Below, piece after piece: positions 11,485-21,524 of a DNA stretch of 36,688 bases. This DNA is from Gymnopilus junonius (Eukaryota > Basidiomycota > Agaricomycetes > Agaricales > Galerinaceae), in contig JADNYJ010000321.1 of NCBI GenBank assembly GCA_015501075.1, positions 1 through 36,688 of the forward strand. Direction: 5' to 3'. How positions within the stretch are numbered: position 1 is the stretch's first letter; every line of letters starts with the position of its first letter. The position numbers were made by a program, and so were the translations under genes. The notes below the pieces were generated by a model that saw only the letters and a list, made by a program, of their open reading frames with translations, had not been told where the DNA came from and ran no database searches.

Positions 11485-13259
11485 TCAGAGTCCAATTGGT
11501 CCTTGAGTGAATCGTATATTGAACCTGGTGGGATCATATTTTGCGTATGTCTTCCTCAATTCGTTGAACCTGCCGTAAGTTGCGAAGACACTTTGGCCCG
11601 CATCACATTCGTTGATGTATAGCGGTAGTCCTGGAGAACGAGGTATACTTGATGTGCATCAGTATACGGCATGAAAAGACGTCTACAATTAAATTACCTT
11701 GATAGAAGGGTCTGTCGAGCTGCCTCGACGGCTGGAGAAATATCAAGTAATCCGGCCGCAAATTGAGATTGGATCTGGACAGCCGCGTAGTTTGTCAAAG
11801 GAGGGTCCATAATATTAGACCCTCGCGCTCTTCCGGCCTGGATTTGCGACTTCTGGATGGGTGTAAACGCAAGGACCGTTCCAGACAGTGCGCCTGAGAT
11901 GGTCGAGGTGTACTTGTTCCATTGACTAAATGCATTCATGTATTGATCCACAGAGCCGTTGAAGGCGGAAGCGCCGAAGAGCTGTCCGAAGCCTCTAGTG
12001 CCGCCAGAACCAAGTATGCTGTTGGCTTCTACGTAGCTCATCGCACCAAGTTGCGTAAATGTCGAAGGAATTGACAAGAAGTCACCAAAAATATTTTGTG
12101 GCAGAGAGGTGCCGTTGTAGAAAAGCGTCAAGATATGGCTTGGACTTATGACTGTCCCGTTTATAGTGGCCGAGAAAGCCATAAGGATTGCTTAAAAAAA
12201 CAATGTGTGAAATTCATGGGCGAGTTCGGTCAGGAAGATGGCTCACAAGCTCTGGAATCATTGATAGTACTGACATATTTTTGTGTGGCTTGAACAAGGG
12301 CTTCTGCGGAAGAATTTGGATACTGCCATGGCGGTGAGCTAATTAAGAAGCAGGATAGCGTAGAAACCCGTACCAAAATTAAGCCACCAAACAAGATTTT
12401 GTCGTCATTTGTTCCCGTATGCACGGCCTGGACTTCGTATCGAGTGACAATTCCAAGGCGATTGGCACCTCCCTTCAGCGCGCGGAAGAGATCGGCGTGT
12501 TCATTAGTGGCTGTAGCCGTTACAACATTCCCGGTAACCAGAACAACGTCAAGTTCGACATAAGAGTCTGAGGAGAAGCCGTGTATCCCAGAAAGATAGT
12601 TCAGTCCTCCTCCGAGGAGAAGACCTGTGCCGATATCACTGGAAAGCATATCCAAAAAATGATCAGACAGATCTAATAATTATCCACAACTCGGAACTGA
12701 CCCAAGTCGACCACCCATAGGTGCGACACCGAGAGGCTGCAACTGCGTTAAGGCATCTCCCCAGTGAATACCAGGCTCCAGCGTGATCGTATCTTTGACG
12801 GCGTCATACGAAACATTTTGCATGTGAGAAAAGAAGAAAAGAATGCCATCTTGCAGTCTAAAAAACGCGGTAAACGACACATGACCTCCGCAGCATGCAA
12901 GAAAAATGCAAAGTGAGAGAAGCGACGCACGTATTCCACCCGGTCATGGCAGAGTGCCCACCTGCTTGTACGGCGTAGTGAATTTTGTTGCGAAAAATAG
13001 CAGCCATTGCAACTTGCACATGAGCTGTCTTCTGAGGGAACACAATACAGGTCGGCATGCTTTCGGCGTTGAACTGGCTCCACGCGCTCGATGCACTAGC
13101 CAGATACTCAGCTCCCGAGAACTGGACGACCTCGGAACCCAAACTCGATTGGAGTATCGAACATGTTCTAAGAGAACTAGCGGAGCTGTTCGTTTGTGCT
13201 TGTCCGAAAGTCCCACTGAAAGCGGCAGCGACGACGAAGCAAGCACTTCTGAAGCGCAT
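11485..13259 (-). CDS. Secreted FAD-linked oxidase of the berberine-bridge-enzyme type
   Basis: Six exons join without disturbing the frame (12931-13259, 12702-12857, 12374-12638, 12247-12322, 11698-12190, 11485-11647; introns 73, 63, 51, 56 and 50 bp), giving 493 residues, normal for the family. The start MRFRSACFVVAAAFSGTFGQAQ is a signal peptide. The FAD-binding domain has YAVQAGGHSAM, whose His is the usual 8-alpha-histidyl flavin attachment site, and GGRLGDIGTGLLLGGGLNYL. The position that carries a second flavin-linking Cys in bicovalent members reads GFSSDSYVEL, with no Cys, so attachment is probably single. The C-terminal BBE region is intact (YINECDAGQSVFATYGRFNE, KYDPTRFNIRF). The enzyme should oxidise a small molecule or carbohydrate outside the cell or in the secretory path; the substrate is unknown. 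It could serve the peptide pathway at 21.5 kb, but distance argues against assuming so. Confidence 0.88.
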
Positions 13260-13351
13260 GTCTGAGCGGCGATGGTAGTGGTGCTGTTGCAAGGTGAGCC
13301 AGGGCGCGCGGAAAGCGTGTATGTGGGCCAGCATTCATAACACACGCGACG

Positions 13352-13357
13352 TATATA
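13352..13357 (-). promoter_or_regulatory. Possible TATA box of the FAD-linked oxidase gene
   Basis: TATATA lies about 93 bp upstream of the start codon at 13259, in a gap without other coding sequence. Placement is reasonable for a fungal core promoter, but the motif is short. Confidence 0.35.
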
Positions 13358-14461
13358 TCAGTGTTTCTGGAGTTGAAATCTTTGATTAGACGTCCACGTC
13401 GCAAAAGGAGGTAATTCGGGACATTTAAATTTGCAATGCCAGGGCTATCCGCACATCGAAATCTATAATTTAGAAAGAAGTCTTCTTAAGGCCTGGAGAT
13501 TCTTTTTAAAGAAGGTGAGGGAAAGACATTCCTGATAGTACGAAATAACTGAACGCTGGAAGCTTGATAAGCTTTTTGCATGTAACGTTGCTCCTCGTGG
13601 CATTTTGTCGTGCTGGTATGAGTAACAACGGGGTTCGCATGCGGCAGCCTCGGAGAGTCGGAGGGTACAGTTGAGGGTCGCGATAATCGCCTGTGTTTGA
13701 GCAACATGCTCACATCAGGCAGGAACGAAGCGGGAACAATCACTGAACTATCATTTACTGTTCTATAATTAGAGTCACCAAACTGTCGCGTAAATCTTCG
13801 CGTGAGCTGACGCGAAGTGCAAAAAGAGGTCGGTGCCGAGTGCTTGGGTGGAGTACGAAGTGAGGGGAACACCTGGCAAATGCGTTCAGATGGTATGGTC
13901 CTTATGGTCCTTGGAATCCACCGATTGATAGAGTCTAGACCGAGATATGCTTTCAGTACGACCTAGACGAGATATAGCAATGGGACAGCGACGTGCATGA
14001 GAGCCTTACTAATAGGGTTTGAAGGGAATGAATCTTGTTCCTTTACCAGCAAGCATTCACGATGGAAAGTAGCCCCATACTTGTGGGATTTATTTGCGTA
14101 CGCTCCAGTTAAATTTATCGCAAGTCCTATGAAAATTGGCTCTAGGCAGAATGTATAATTATAACTGATACACGATGCAGTACGTATTGCACGTACTAAT
14201 TGACAGTCTTTACCCACACCAGGAATTTCACAAAAGACTAAATAAAATGACCCTCCAGCGTTCAATTCCGGAGTTATCCCTTTGAAAAGGATCATCAAGA
14301 AAGGCGCACAAATCACACCCGAAAATTAAAAGGCACTGCGAAGCACTTGATTGGCGCCTTTGGTTATTCGGCTTAACCTTCTATGGTAGGCGCAAATCTT
14401 TATGTAGTCCTGCAGGGTGTGAACATACCCCTTAAATTCTCACAAAGAAGATAATCTTAAC
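13358..14461. other. Intergenic stretch, no gene supported
   Basis: Two minus-strand open frames (13486-13872 and 13963-14316) cover part of it, but neither shows a recognisable domain, splice-linked neighbours or amino-acid composition typical of a real protein. It should contain promoter sequence for the oxidase on the left and for the small plus-strand gene on the right. Confidence 0.4.
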
Positions 14462-14956
14462 ATGTTTGGAGATCACATTGTACGCAAAGTGCTTATCCCT
14501 TCATTTGATTTACGGTACCGTGAAGTCATGCTTGACGCTGATGGGAATGCATTATTCATAGATGATAATCAAGAAAAGCATTGGGAAAGGTCCGGATTAC
14601 CTCGCATTGCCTCTTACATACGCCATCTTCGCCGCTGCGGGAGCTGTACAAAACATGGCCCGAAAGTCCATCGAGTGAGTAATGAAGTTTACATGTTGCA
14701 GTTGCTTAACTTTCTTTCTTTCTTGTAGCGTTATAAATATCGAATAAAAGGAAGCCGACGATTTCAATGGGCGGATTTAGAACTTGAACATAAAAATTCT
14801 CGTGTACTCCCAGGCGTATTTACTCTTTCGACCGTAATGAAAATCGGACACACTGCACGGTGGGTCGAGAATTTTCTAGAGAAGTTTGCACCAAACATTG
14901 TGAATGACAGCGATGAAGATTATTTGAACATCAAGTGTTCTAATAATTTGGTATAG
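14462..14956 (+). CDS. Small two-exon hypothetical protein, 146 residues
   Basis: Exon 1 (14462-14674, 71 codons) contains FDLRYREVMLDADGNALFI and GLPRIASYIRHLRRCGSCTK. A 54-bp intron (14675-14728) has a perfect GTGAGT donor and a polypyrimidine TTCTTGTAG acceptor. Exon 2 (14729-14956) continues in frame with YRIKGSRRFQWADLELEH and WVENFLEKFAPNIV and ends at TAG. The clean splice and in-frame continuation for 75 further codons make a real gene likely. Cys49 and Cys52 in GSCTKH-type spacing could bind a metal, but no partner pair is obvious. I do not recognise the family; it may be a lineage-restricted or shortened gene. Confidence 0.6.
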
Positions 14957-15087
14957 TGATTTAAATATGAATAGTAGCATATCGTCGTAACACAGAACCA
15001 GCTCTATGGGTTGAGCTCCCCGGTAGAACCGAAAGGTTGGTTTTTATTCAGTAAAAGGACAGTTGTGAAAAAAAAAGTATTTCAGTT

Positions 15088-15110
15088 ATTCGGCCGTCCG
15101 ACGGCCGAAT
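15088..15110. repeat. Perfect 11-bp inverted repeat with one-base centre
   Basis: ATTCGGCCGTC, then C, then GACGGCCGAAT. This is GC-rich within an AT-rich gap, so it stands out. It could be a binding site for a dimeric factor (CGG half-sites facing inward resemble Zn2Cys6 targets) or a terminator-like hairpin for the small gene ending at 14956. Confidence 0.5.
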
Positions 15111-15474
15111 TATCCACCAGCCCGTCTAAATACTTGCGCGTTCGTCTTGCACACTCCGTGTTTATATAGTATCTTGAACACCATTGATTTAAATTAATTC
15201 TCTTATATAAACCAAAATTTCAACAAGTTGAAAAACAGGTTCTTCAGTAGCCCGCCAAGGCCTAGAAAAACATTGCAAAATTATGCTTCACATAAAGATA
15301 CGGATGTGGTGACTGTACCACATCTATTGCTATTAATGAGCTAACGAGTGAATCATTTTAATCTACCAGTTTCACAATGTAAAAGCTCTGAAACGTTCAA
15401 TGTTACTTACTTCAATGTCAACATTGGTTGACGACGGTGAAGACTTAGGAGGGGCTGAAGGCGCGTAAAGCGCA

Positions 15475-15500
15475 CACGTGACCCATGTTCCCAACACGTG
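15475..15500. promoter_or_regulatory. Pair of CACGTG E-boxes 20 bp apart
   Basis: CACGTG at 15475-15480 and again at 15495-15500, two helical turns apart, about 95-115 bp upstream of the NDC1 start. CACGTG is the core site of bHLH factors. A CRE-like TGACGTGA follows near 15532. The spacing suggests cooperative binding, but this is inference. Confidence 0.5.
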
Positions 15501-15591
15501 CTGAGAAAGTCACATTTTTACCTGAGGTTCGTGACGTGACCGACGCGCGCTTTCATTGTTAGTTCAACAACACACAACGAGCTCGAGCTCG

Positions 15592-18131
15592 ATGTCGACG
15601 ACAGTGGCCAATGCTTCAACTCACGGTCTACGCCGCCGACCCCCATTAGAGCAATAACATCTACCATTGCGAGCCGCTCTGCCCCGTCACTCCCTCCAGC
15701 TTCTCAAACTTTCGAGCTTTAGTAAAATCCCTCTTTAGGCATCGTCTGAAATATGTTTTGTTATTGTCTGCGTTGAGTGCGTGGGTTGTCGAGAGCTTTT
15801 GGTAGGGTGGGCTGCTGGAGGTAGCGTAAGAGGTGGCAGGATTTGGGACGGAGTTGTGTTGGCCTTCTCGCCTGGCTTTTGACGTTGAGTTTTGTGAGTT
15901 GGGGGATAGTGCATTGCCTGTTATTGTGCTGAGGAAGGTGTTCTTGACGCGTAAGTTTTTTTTTTTCAAGGGAACCGGTTGAGTTAACCATGTACTTCCA
16001 TATTATAGCAGGACGTTCAGGTGGTACCTCGCCATAGCACCATTAAAACTGCTCTCGCCCAAAACAGCACGAGGATTGCTTTTGTCACTTATTTGGCTTC
16101 AGCCGTTGGTGCTCTTGCAATTCATGTTATCACGGCGTATAACTATCAAACGCCAGCTCGCGGAGATCCTAAATTATCCTCTTCGTAAAGTCAAGGTCCG
16201 CTTTTCACTTCGTACTCTTTTACTTAATTATCAACCCTAATAAACGTAGGAAACACCCCACTATTTAAATGGTCGCCTGGTTTTCCTGCTTGTCCTCCTT
16301 GTGACCAGCGTAGCGTTCAACTTCGTGTGCTATGACTGATCGATTTGCTTACAGATGTCTTACGCTGTGAGTAGTCAACCCTCCTCTTAACTCTGACTCA
16401 TTCCGCTTCGGCAGATCTCCAAAAACTCTCCAAAACCCTCGTAGTCACAGTTGCCATCATCATCGCCGTCATTAATTCCTTCCTTTCTATCTCGCTCCGG
16501 AGTCGTCTTCGCGTTGCTGCGGCTCTCCCTGCCTATACTCTACAAATTCCCTTGGTCTCCCTTCTGCTGCGTCCATTCACCGCCCACTTCCTGAGGGGAC
16601 AATGGACCTTGCTTCTGCCGTTCAGACATATTGCTTTAGTGGTCAGAGCTTGGGGCCTGGCTACTAGCACATTTCTGGTCTGGGAGCTCGCAGACACTCT
16701 CTTTGAGCATATCGTCTCGGAGGTGAGTCAGATCTTGTCATTTTTCTTTTTCTGGTTGTATCTCAATACTGAACGTGCATAATTCCATTCACAGCCTACG
16801 CCGGTTTCCACTTTCTCTCCTGATGCCAATACCACCCTCGTGTCAGGAACAACCTCCTCCGACAGGATATATAAATTCTTTGCCTATGCCGAGCTGAAGG
16901 ACTTGGCCACTGCCACCTCTGCTCAGTCACCCGCCTCTGCATCCCGGCGCTCCTCAATCTTCGGGGACCAAAAGACCCCGCTCAACTTGTGGAGTACCCT
17001 CGTCCGCGAGTCCCTCTTGTTGTTAGGACAAGATTACCAGTTCTTCCTCCGCCGCGGGCAACCTCTTCCCAGTGCACCCGCACCTACGCCCGTGAAGCCT
17101 AAAATTATCCCTAATCCGAACGTGGCGACCCCCGTGACGCTCTTGCGGCAGCGGGTGTTCAGGGACGATGTTCAGCAGCCGACGGGGTATGCTGCGCTAG
17201 ATGCACTAGCTGCAGATGGGCCGCTTGCCAAGGTGGTAGATGGAGCTGCTACTGGGCATGTACCGGAGTTATTTAGGAGTGTGAGGTCCCCTCCTGCGAC
17301 TCCAGCTCCGAGTGTTCAGAATATGACTGTGAGTACGGGACCAAAGCCGAAGGCGAAAACAGACGATGGTGTGCTGAAGGCTTTGTTGGGCTTCGATGTG
17401 GACGTGAGCTTCAAGGGGTTGTGGAAACTGAAATTGGTGCAATCGTTAACAGCCAAGTTGAAGGCCTTGGTCCCTGGTACTCTGCAAAGTCTGTGGACAA
17501 AGTATGGCAGGAAGGAGTTAGGTGAACGGGTGGTATGGTTCCTCAAGTGGTGGGGGGAGGAGAGGAAGAGCAGGGTCGTGGATGCTTCGTTGCCGTATAG
17601 GGAGTTGGACGTTGTCGTTGTCGATGGTAAGTGTTGCCCTAGTTTCTACTACGCTCTCGTCCTCATTGAGATCATTGCTAACTGATTTGTAACCGTCAGT
17701 TCTCTCACACCTCGTCTGCGCGTCTTTGACAGAAGACACCTACGGCACAGTACAGCGCGACATCCCGCGTATTCTCGAAGCATTTGTCTCCTTCCTCTTG
17801 GCAGTGGAGGAGTACCAGATCGAGATCAGCGCGCTGGTCAAGCCCCTACCCGCAGGTACGACCCTGACGAAGAAAGAGAGAGAGGAGAGGCATGCACTGG
17901 AGGTGGAGGCGTGGAAAGCACATGAGGTGTTGGGGTTCATGGGCGATGGTAAGCTCATACGATGCGGCTACTTTGTCTATCTCACTGACTCATCTTCTGT
18001 TTTCTGCAGGACTGAAAGAGGGCATCACGCGTATCGTGCGCACGTTTGGTGATAAATTATTAGCATTCAAGTTTCCTCCGAGGATAGCGGGCAAGTTGCA
18101 GGTTTTTATGGATTACTCGGGTGGGCAGTGA
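15592..18131 (+). pseudogene. NDC1: Nuclear pore transmembrane nucleoporin NDC1, with indels in the N-terminal half
   Basis: NDC1 anchors the nuclear pore and the spindle pole body in the nuclear envelope. The C-terminal half is clean: exons 16795-17626, 17700-17948 and 18010-18131 join through GT-AG introns of 73 and 61 bp and include YKFFAYAELKDLA, RRSSIFGDQKTPLNLWSTL and FKFPPRIAGKLQVF, typical of the fungal Ndc1_Nup family. The exon before the 16723-16794 intron carries membrane segments (KTLVVTVAIIIAVINSFL) and LLRPFTAHFLRGQW. Upstream, homology is readable but frames jump: MSTTVANASTHGLRRRPP, PIRAITSTIASRS, LVKSLFRHRLKYVLLLSALS, LLAWLLTLSFVSWG, ALPVIVLRKVFLT, STRIAFVTYLASA and HYLNGRLVFLLVLL. 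At least four junctions are each explained by one missing C or G in a short run (near 15645, 15720, 15912 and 16270). Either the gene is decaying or this stretch is mis-sequenced. Confidence 0.75.
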
Positions 18132-18638
18132 GTGATCTGTGGGCTGTAGCCTATAGGCGTGGGTTGGGAGGTTGGATTTGTTTTAGTTTGTTTCTTACCT
18201 GAGCTGGAGGAATCAAAATCTGAAATTTGAAGTTGCCATTTTTTTTTGCATATGTATCTATTATGAAACGTTGAATGCATTTCCGAACGTCCTCCTTGAG
18301 CTTGATTTTGCCACCTTACATGTGTGTGTATCGTTGAGGAAGAGTAGAGGGCGAATTGACCGTCCAAAGGAATGCCAAAAATAAATATGCCAGTTACACA
18401 AACTCATCATTCAGCCACCATGAGCAAAGCCAGAGCTTTCAATCTCGCTGCCAACCTTCACCTCTTCCTATCGAGTGGGCGCAAAAGGGATATACAAGCT
18501 TGCCCTATCACTACCAAGAAGTCGTTCTACAAAAAAAACCAGCAGAGCTGGTCCTAACATGCTGTCGCGCTCAAGGTTTTAAATCCTGACCACCGCTCAA
18601 TTGATTTGGGGTACATAGCCAGTTGCATATTTCAGTCA
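18132..18638. other. Intergenic stretch between NDC1 and the F-box-like gene
   Basis: Contains short plus- and minus-strand frames without recognisable motifs. It presumably holds the NDC1 3' untranslated region and the promoter of the downstream gene. Confidence 0.4.
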
Positions 18639-20076
18639 TGGATGAGGGCAATAACTTGGCTCTTGGACCCCAAGTGTCAGCGCGATGGAAGGATATGGAT
18701 ATGACGAGAACGAATTCATGTCGGGTATGAATGAACAGCGCCCCCTTCCTTGTACGTTCGGTTATTGATTTGAAATTTCTTTCTTTATTCAATTGTCATA
18801 AACGACAAGAAACTTGACAAGAAGAAACGAAGGCGGACCTCCTAGAAAGCGGGCGCGGGTGTCGAATGCCAAGGATAAAAAGGAAAAGGAAAGGAAAAGG
18901 AAAAGGCGTCCCAATTTGAAACCAAGGATCCGCCCAATCTTGACTTTGTACCCACCTTGCCACTTGAAATCCTGTTCGAGGTAAGCTCGCTACTACTATA
19001 GCATCCAATATCTCTTACCGCTCTTTCGTGTTACCAAAATTTACTCTAGATATTCAAATTCCTCGATCCGAAAGAACTCATCTCCCTATCACGCACCACC
19101 CTCGCCTTCCGACACACCCTAATCGCCCTACCACCGCCAGTCTCAACCTGTGGAAAGCCGCACGACAAAGACAATACGCGCCCGAGCCTCCGCAGGGCAT
19201 TTCGGAAGTAGCTTAGGCCGTGCGGCCTTTTGGCGATATTGCCAGGTATGTATTTTAATTGCATTGCGAGATGAAGGGGGTTGCCTCGGCTGCATCCCCT
19301 GTCAATTCTTTGGATATGGGTTTATATTAATTGGGGCTTCTGTTTTTCTTTTTTTTCTATTATTTGTTGGAAACGTGTGAAAAAGGCGGATTTCAGTCCG
19401 AGGAGGAGGATATGCAACAAGTGTAGGATAATCAGTACGGTTATTCTATATTTGATTAATGATATTTCCTATTCCATATACTTACTACTCTACTATTTCT
19501 TTATTTCTTTCTTTCTAGTCTCTTTCCCAGAAAGTACTTCAAAAAACGATACCCTGGCCGAGACAGTTTCGTGCTCTCCCTCGTCCCTGGCTCAGATCTT
19601 AACCCTTTTTGACCTTACGTTCTCTTCCTTTTACCTTCCCTTCCCTTTCACTCCCTTTCACCTTCCTTCCATCTATAAACCCAACCTTGACCCGGGGGGG
19701 GGGGCACACGTCATCTTCGGTGGTACGATTTACGAGGTGTGAGTGGATTATTTTGAAGTGACTATTTAGTTTGTTTGGAATTGATTTTTTGATGAATTTG
19801 AACTTTTGCGCAATGCAGGAGGCTTATCATCATGCTCAAGTCCGGCAATCGAGGTCTGTGAGCGAAAGCGCAGAAGCAGCGAGATGGTCGGAGGAGCTGA
19901 AGCTGGAGCTGGAGAGTAGAGATTCAGACGCAGGTTTAGACTGGCTCTCGGCTACGGCATGACATCCCCTAGCAGCACGCACTTCAACTTGGGATAGCGC
20001 ACTTCTTTACTCACGAAGGGCTGAATTTCAACGCGTTGATACGGTTGGGGGTCGAAGTTGAAGATTCAGAGGCTAT
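18639..20076 (+). pseudogene. F-box-like gene with several frame breaks
   Basis: The best block is LPLEILFE at the end of an exon (donor GTAAGC near 18981), continued after the acceptor near 19050 by IFKFLDPKELISLSRTTLAF. Together these form an F-box, which would link a target-recognition part to an SCF ubiquitin ligase through Skp1. A basic stretch (RKRARVSNAKDKKEKERKRK) precedes it. After the F-box the homology moves to other frames: LNLWKAARQRQYAPEPPQGI, then ADFSPRRRICNKC (half of a possible zinc-binding knuckle), FPRKYFKKRYPGRDSF, and a helical region with SESAEAARWSEELKLELE. TAG and frame changes intervene, and a run of 11 G lies at 19694-19704. Mushroom genomes have large families of this F-box plus CxxC type. 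Exact boundaries are uncertain. Confidence 0.55.
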
Positions 20077-20337
20077 GTAGAGAAATGTCATCTTTGAATA
20101 TAATAACATACATTTCCTCAAGTCCTCACGAACCCCCAAACCAAAGAAAGCCAGAGGGTTGATTCAAATCTACAACTGTCAACTGGAATTAACAATTGAA
20201 TCAAAACCAACACCCGGAGGACCGGTGACCGGCTACGTTGCCGACCGGGGAGGCCTTTGTTTTCCGACAAAAGATCGTTGCCATCATTACCGCCATCTTC
20301 AAGCAAAGCACAGACTTGATTTGGGGATACTCGCACA

Positions 20338-21250
20338 ATGTCGACACCAGTCGCGAAAAAACCGACCCTCGACATGCCCATCGTGGATAGCGAAGAGGAT
20401 CTGGACGATCTCGATGGTTCAGTCTCCTCTTTTTGCGCCGGAGATAATCTGGGCTATCACTTCCCTTCCTTACAGATGTACTCTCAAAATTTAGCGCTGG
20501 AGCAGTAGCAGCTGGAACAGGAGCAGCCAAGCAGCTTATTTCCATCCCCGTTCAATCTAAATCACCTTCCTCCCCGCCTCCGCCTCCACCGCCAGCAGCA
20601 GCAGCTCAATCCTCCTCCTTCCCTTCCTCTTTTCCTCTTTTCCTCTCCCTCATTCCCAGGAGGAGCAGCAGCACCAGGGCACACCGGGGACCAACACCCG
20701 CGTCGACGCGCCCAGCATCGATACCCGGCCCAGCTAAACCCAGCACTAAAAATCCCAAACTAGACGCAGCCGAAGACGACGGACAAACTCAAAGAAAGCG
20801 TGTCTAAATTCCAGGTACATGTGTGTGTGTTATGCCTCCTACTATTTTTTTTTCATTGGATATCAAACCTAAATCCTATCTCGATAAGGGCTGCAAACGG
20901 TTTCCTAGGAGATGCGGAAACGTTCTAAGAGCCCCTCGAAACCTTACGCGACCTCGGATTTGGTAAAGCCATTGGTGACGGAGGAGCCCAACCAGCTGAT
21001 GAGCGAGGACGTGTTGTATGGACCTTTGAAGGAGTTCGCTAATAACGTTGTGGCAGTGCCATCTGGCAGGTAGCGGATTAGATTAGATTACTTCCCATCA
21101 GCGGCTGTGCACGTTCTGTGTGCCAGCGCGTCCCGCACTCTGAATACAATTCCATTGCTTGCCTTCTGCCACGACGTGCTACGCTATCCGCACGGCCTGC
21201 TCGACGCGTCTCCGAGCACCAGCTCCCTGGATCCGAGGCAGAACGGCCTG
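20338..21250 (+). pseudogene. PEX19: Peroxisomal membrane-protein import factor PEX19, broken
   Basis: Exon 1 starts at ATG 20338 and reads MSTPVAKKPTLDMPI then an acidic SEEDLDDLD. A 59-bp intron (20417-20475) follows, and exon 2 continues DVLSKFSAGAV, matching the acidic N-terminus of fungal Pex19 that docks on Pex3. The frame then runs through Ser/Pro/Ala-rich sequence to a TAA at 20805-20807; the neighbouring frame carries TTDKLKESVSKFQ, which suits the family better. After another intron the cargo-binding part appears as ETF, a stop, then EPLETLRDLGFG, and the hallmark NQLMSEDVLYGPLKEFA near 20990-21035. The C-terminal half beyond 21060 is hard to follow and no CaaX-type end was found. 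Pex19 is a chaperone and import receptor for peroxisomal membrane proteins. As written the sequence cannot encode it whole. Confidence 0.6.
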
Positions 21251-21524
21251 CCCCAACGTACGTGTTGCACTTTTTTTCTTCTGTCTTTTTCCTTTTTGGT
21301 TTCGCGTCTAGTGCGAATAGATTTGCTTAATTCCTTATGCATGTGGTCGAGGCCTAGGTGAGCGTGGTGTATATATATGCTATATATGTGAAGATTAAGT
21401 TTACTTATTGTTGTGTGGTACGTACAGGAAAGGTTAGAAGGGCTCTTTTTTCTGGTGTATTTCAGAAACAAGTACACAACGTCCACGATTGTTACGCATA
21501 TGGAAAGATTAAGGACCATAAATT

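Larger units (their letters stand above)
14957..15591. other. Promoter-containing gap upstream of NDC1
   Basis: No coding frame. It holds a perfect 11-bp inverted repeat at 15088-15110 and two CACGTG E-boxes near 15475-15500, each listed separately, and a CRE-like TGACGTGA at about 15532. Confidence 0.4.

Noticed and set aside
13486..14316. Two minus-strand frames of 128 and 117 codons
   Set aside because: No domain, no splice-linked extension, and no composition or neighbour argument for coding.
15661..15991. Two overlapping minus-strand frames of 102 and 76 codons
   Set aside because: They are antisense to the readable N-terminal NDC1 homology on the plus strand and have no motifs of their own.
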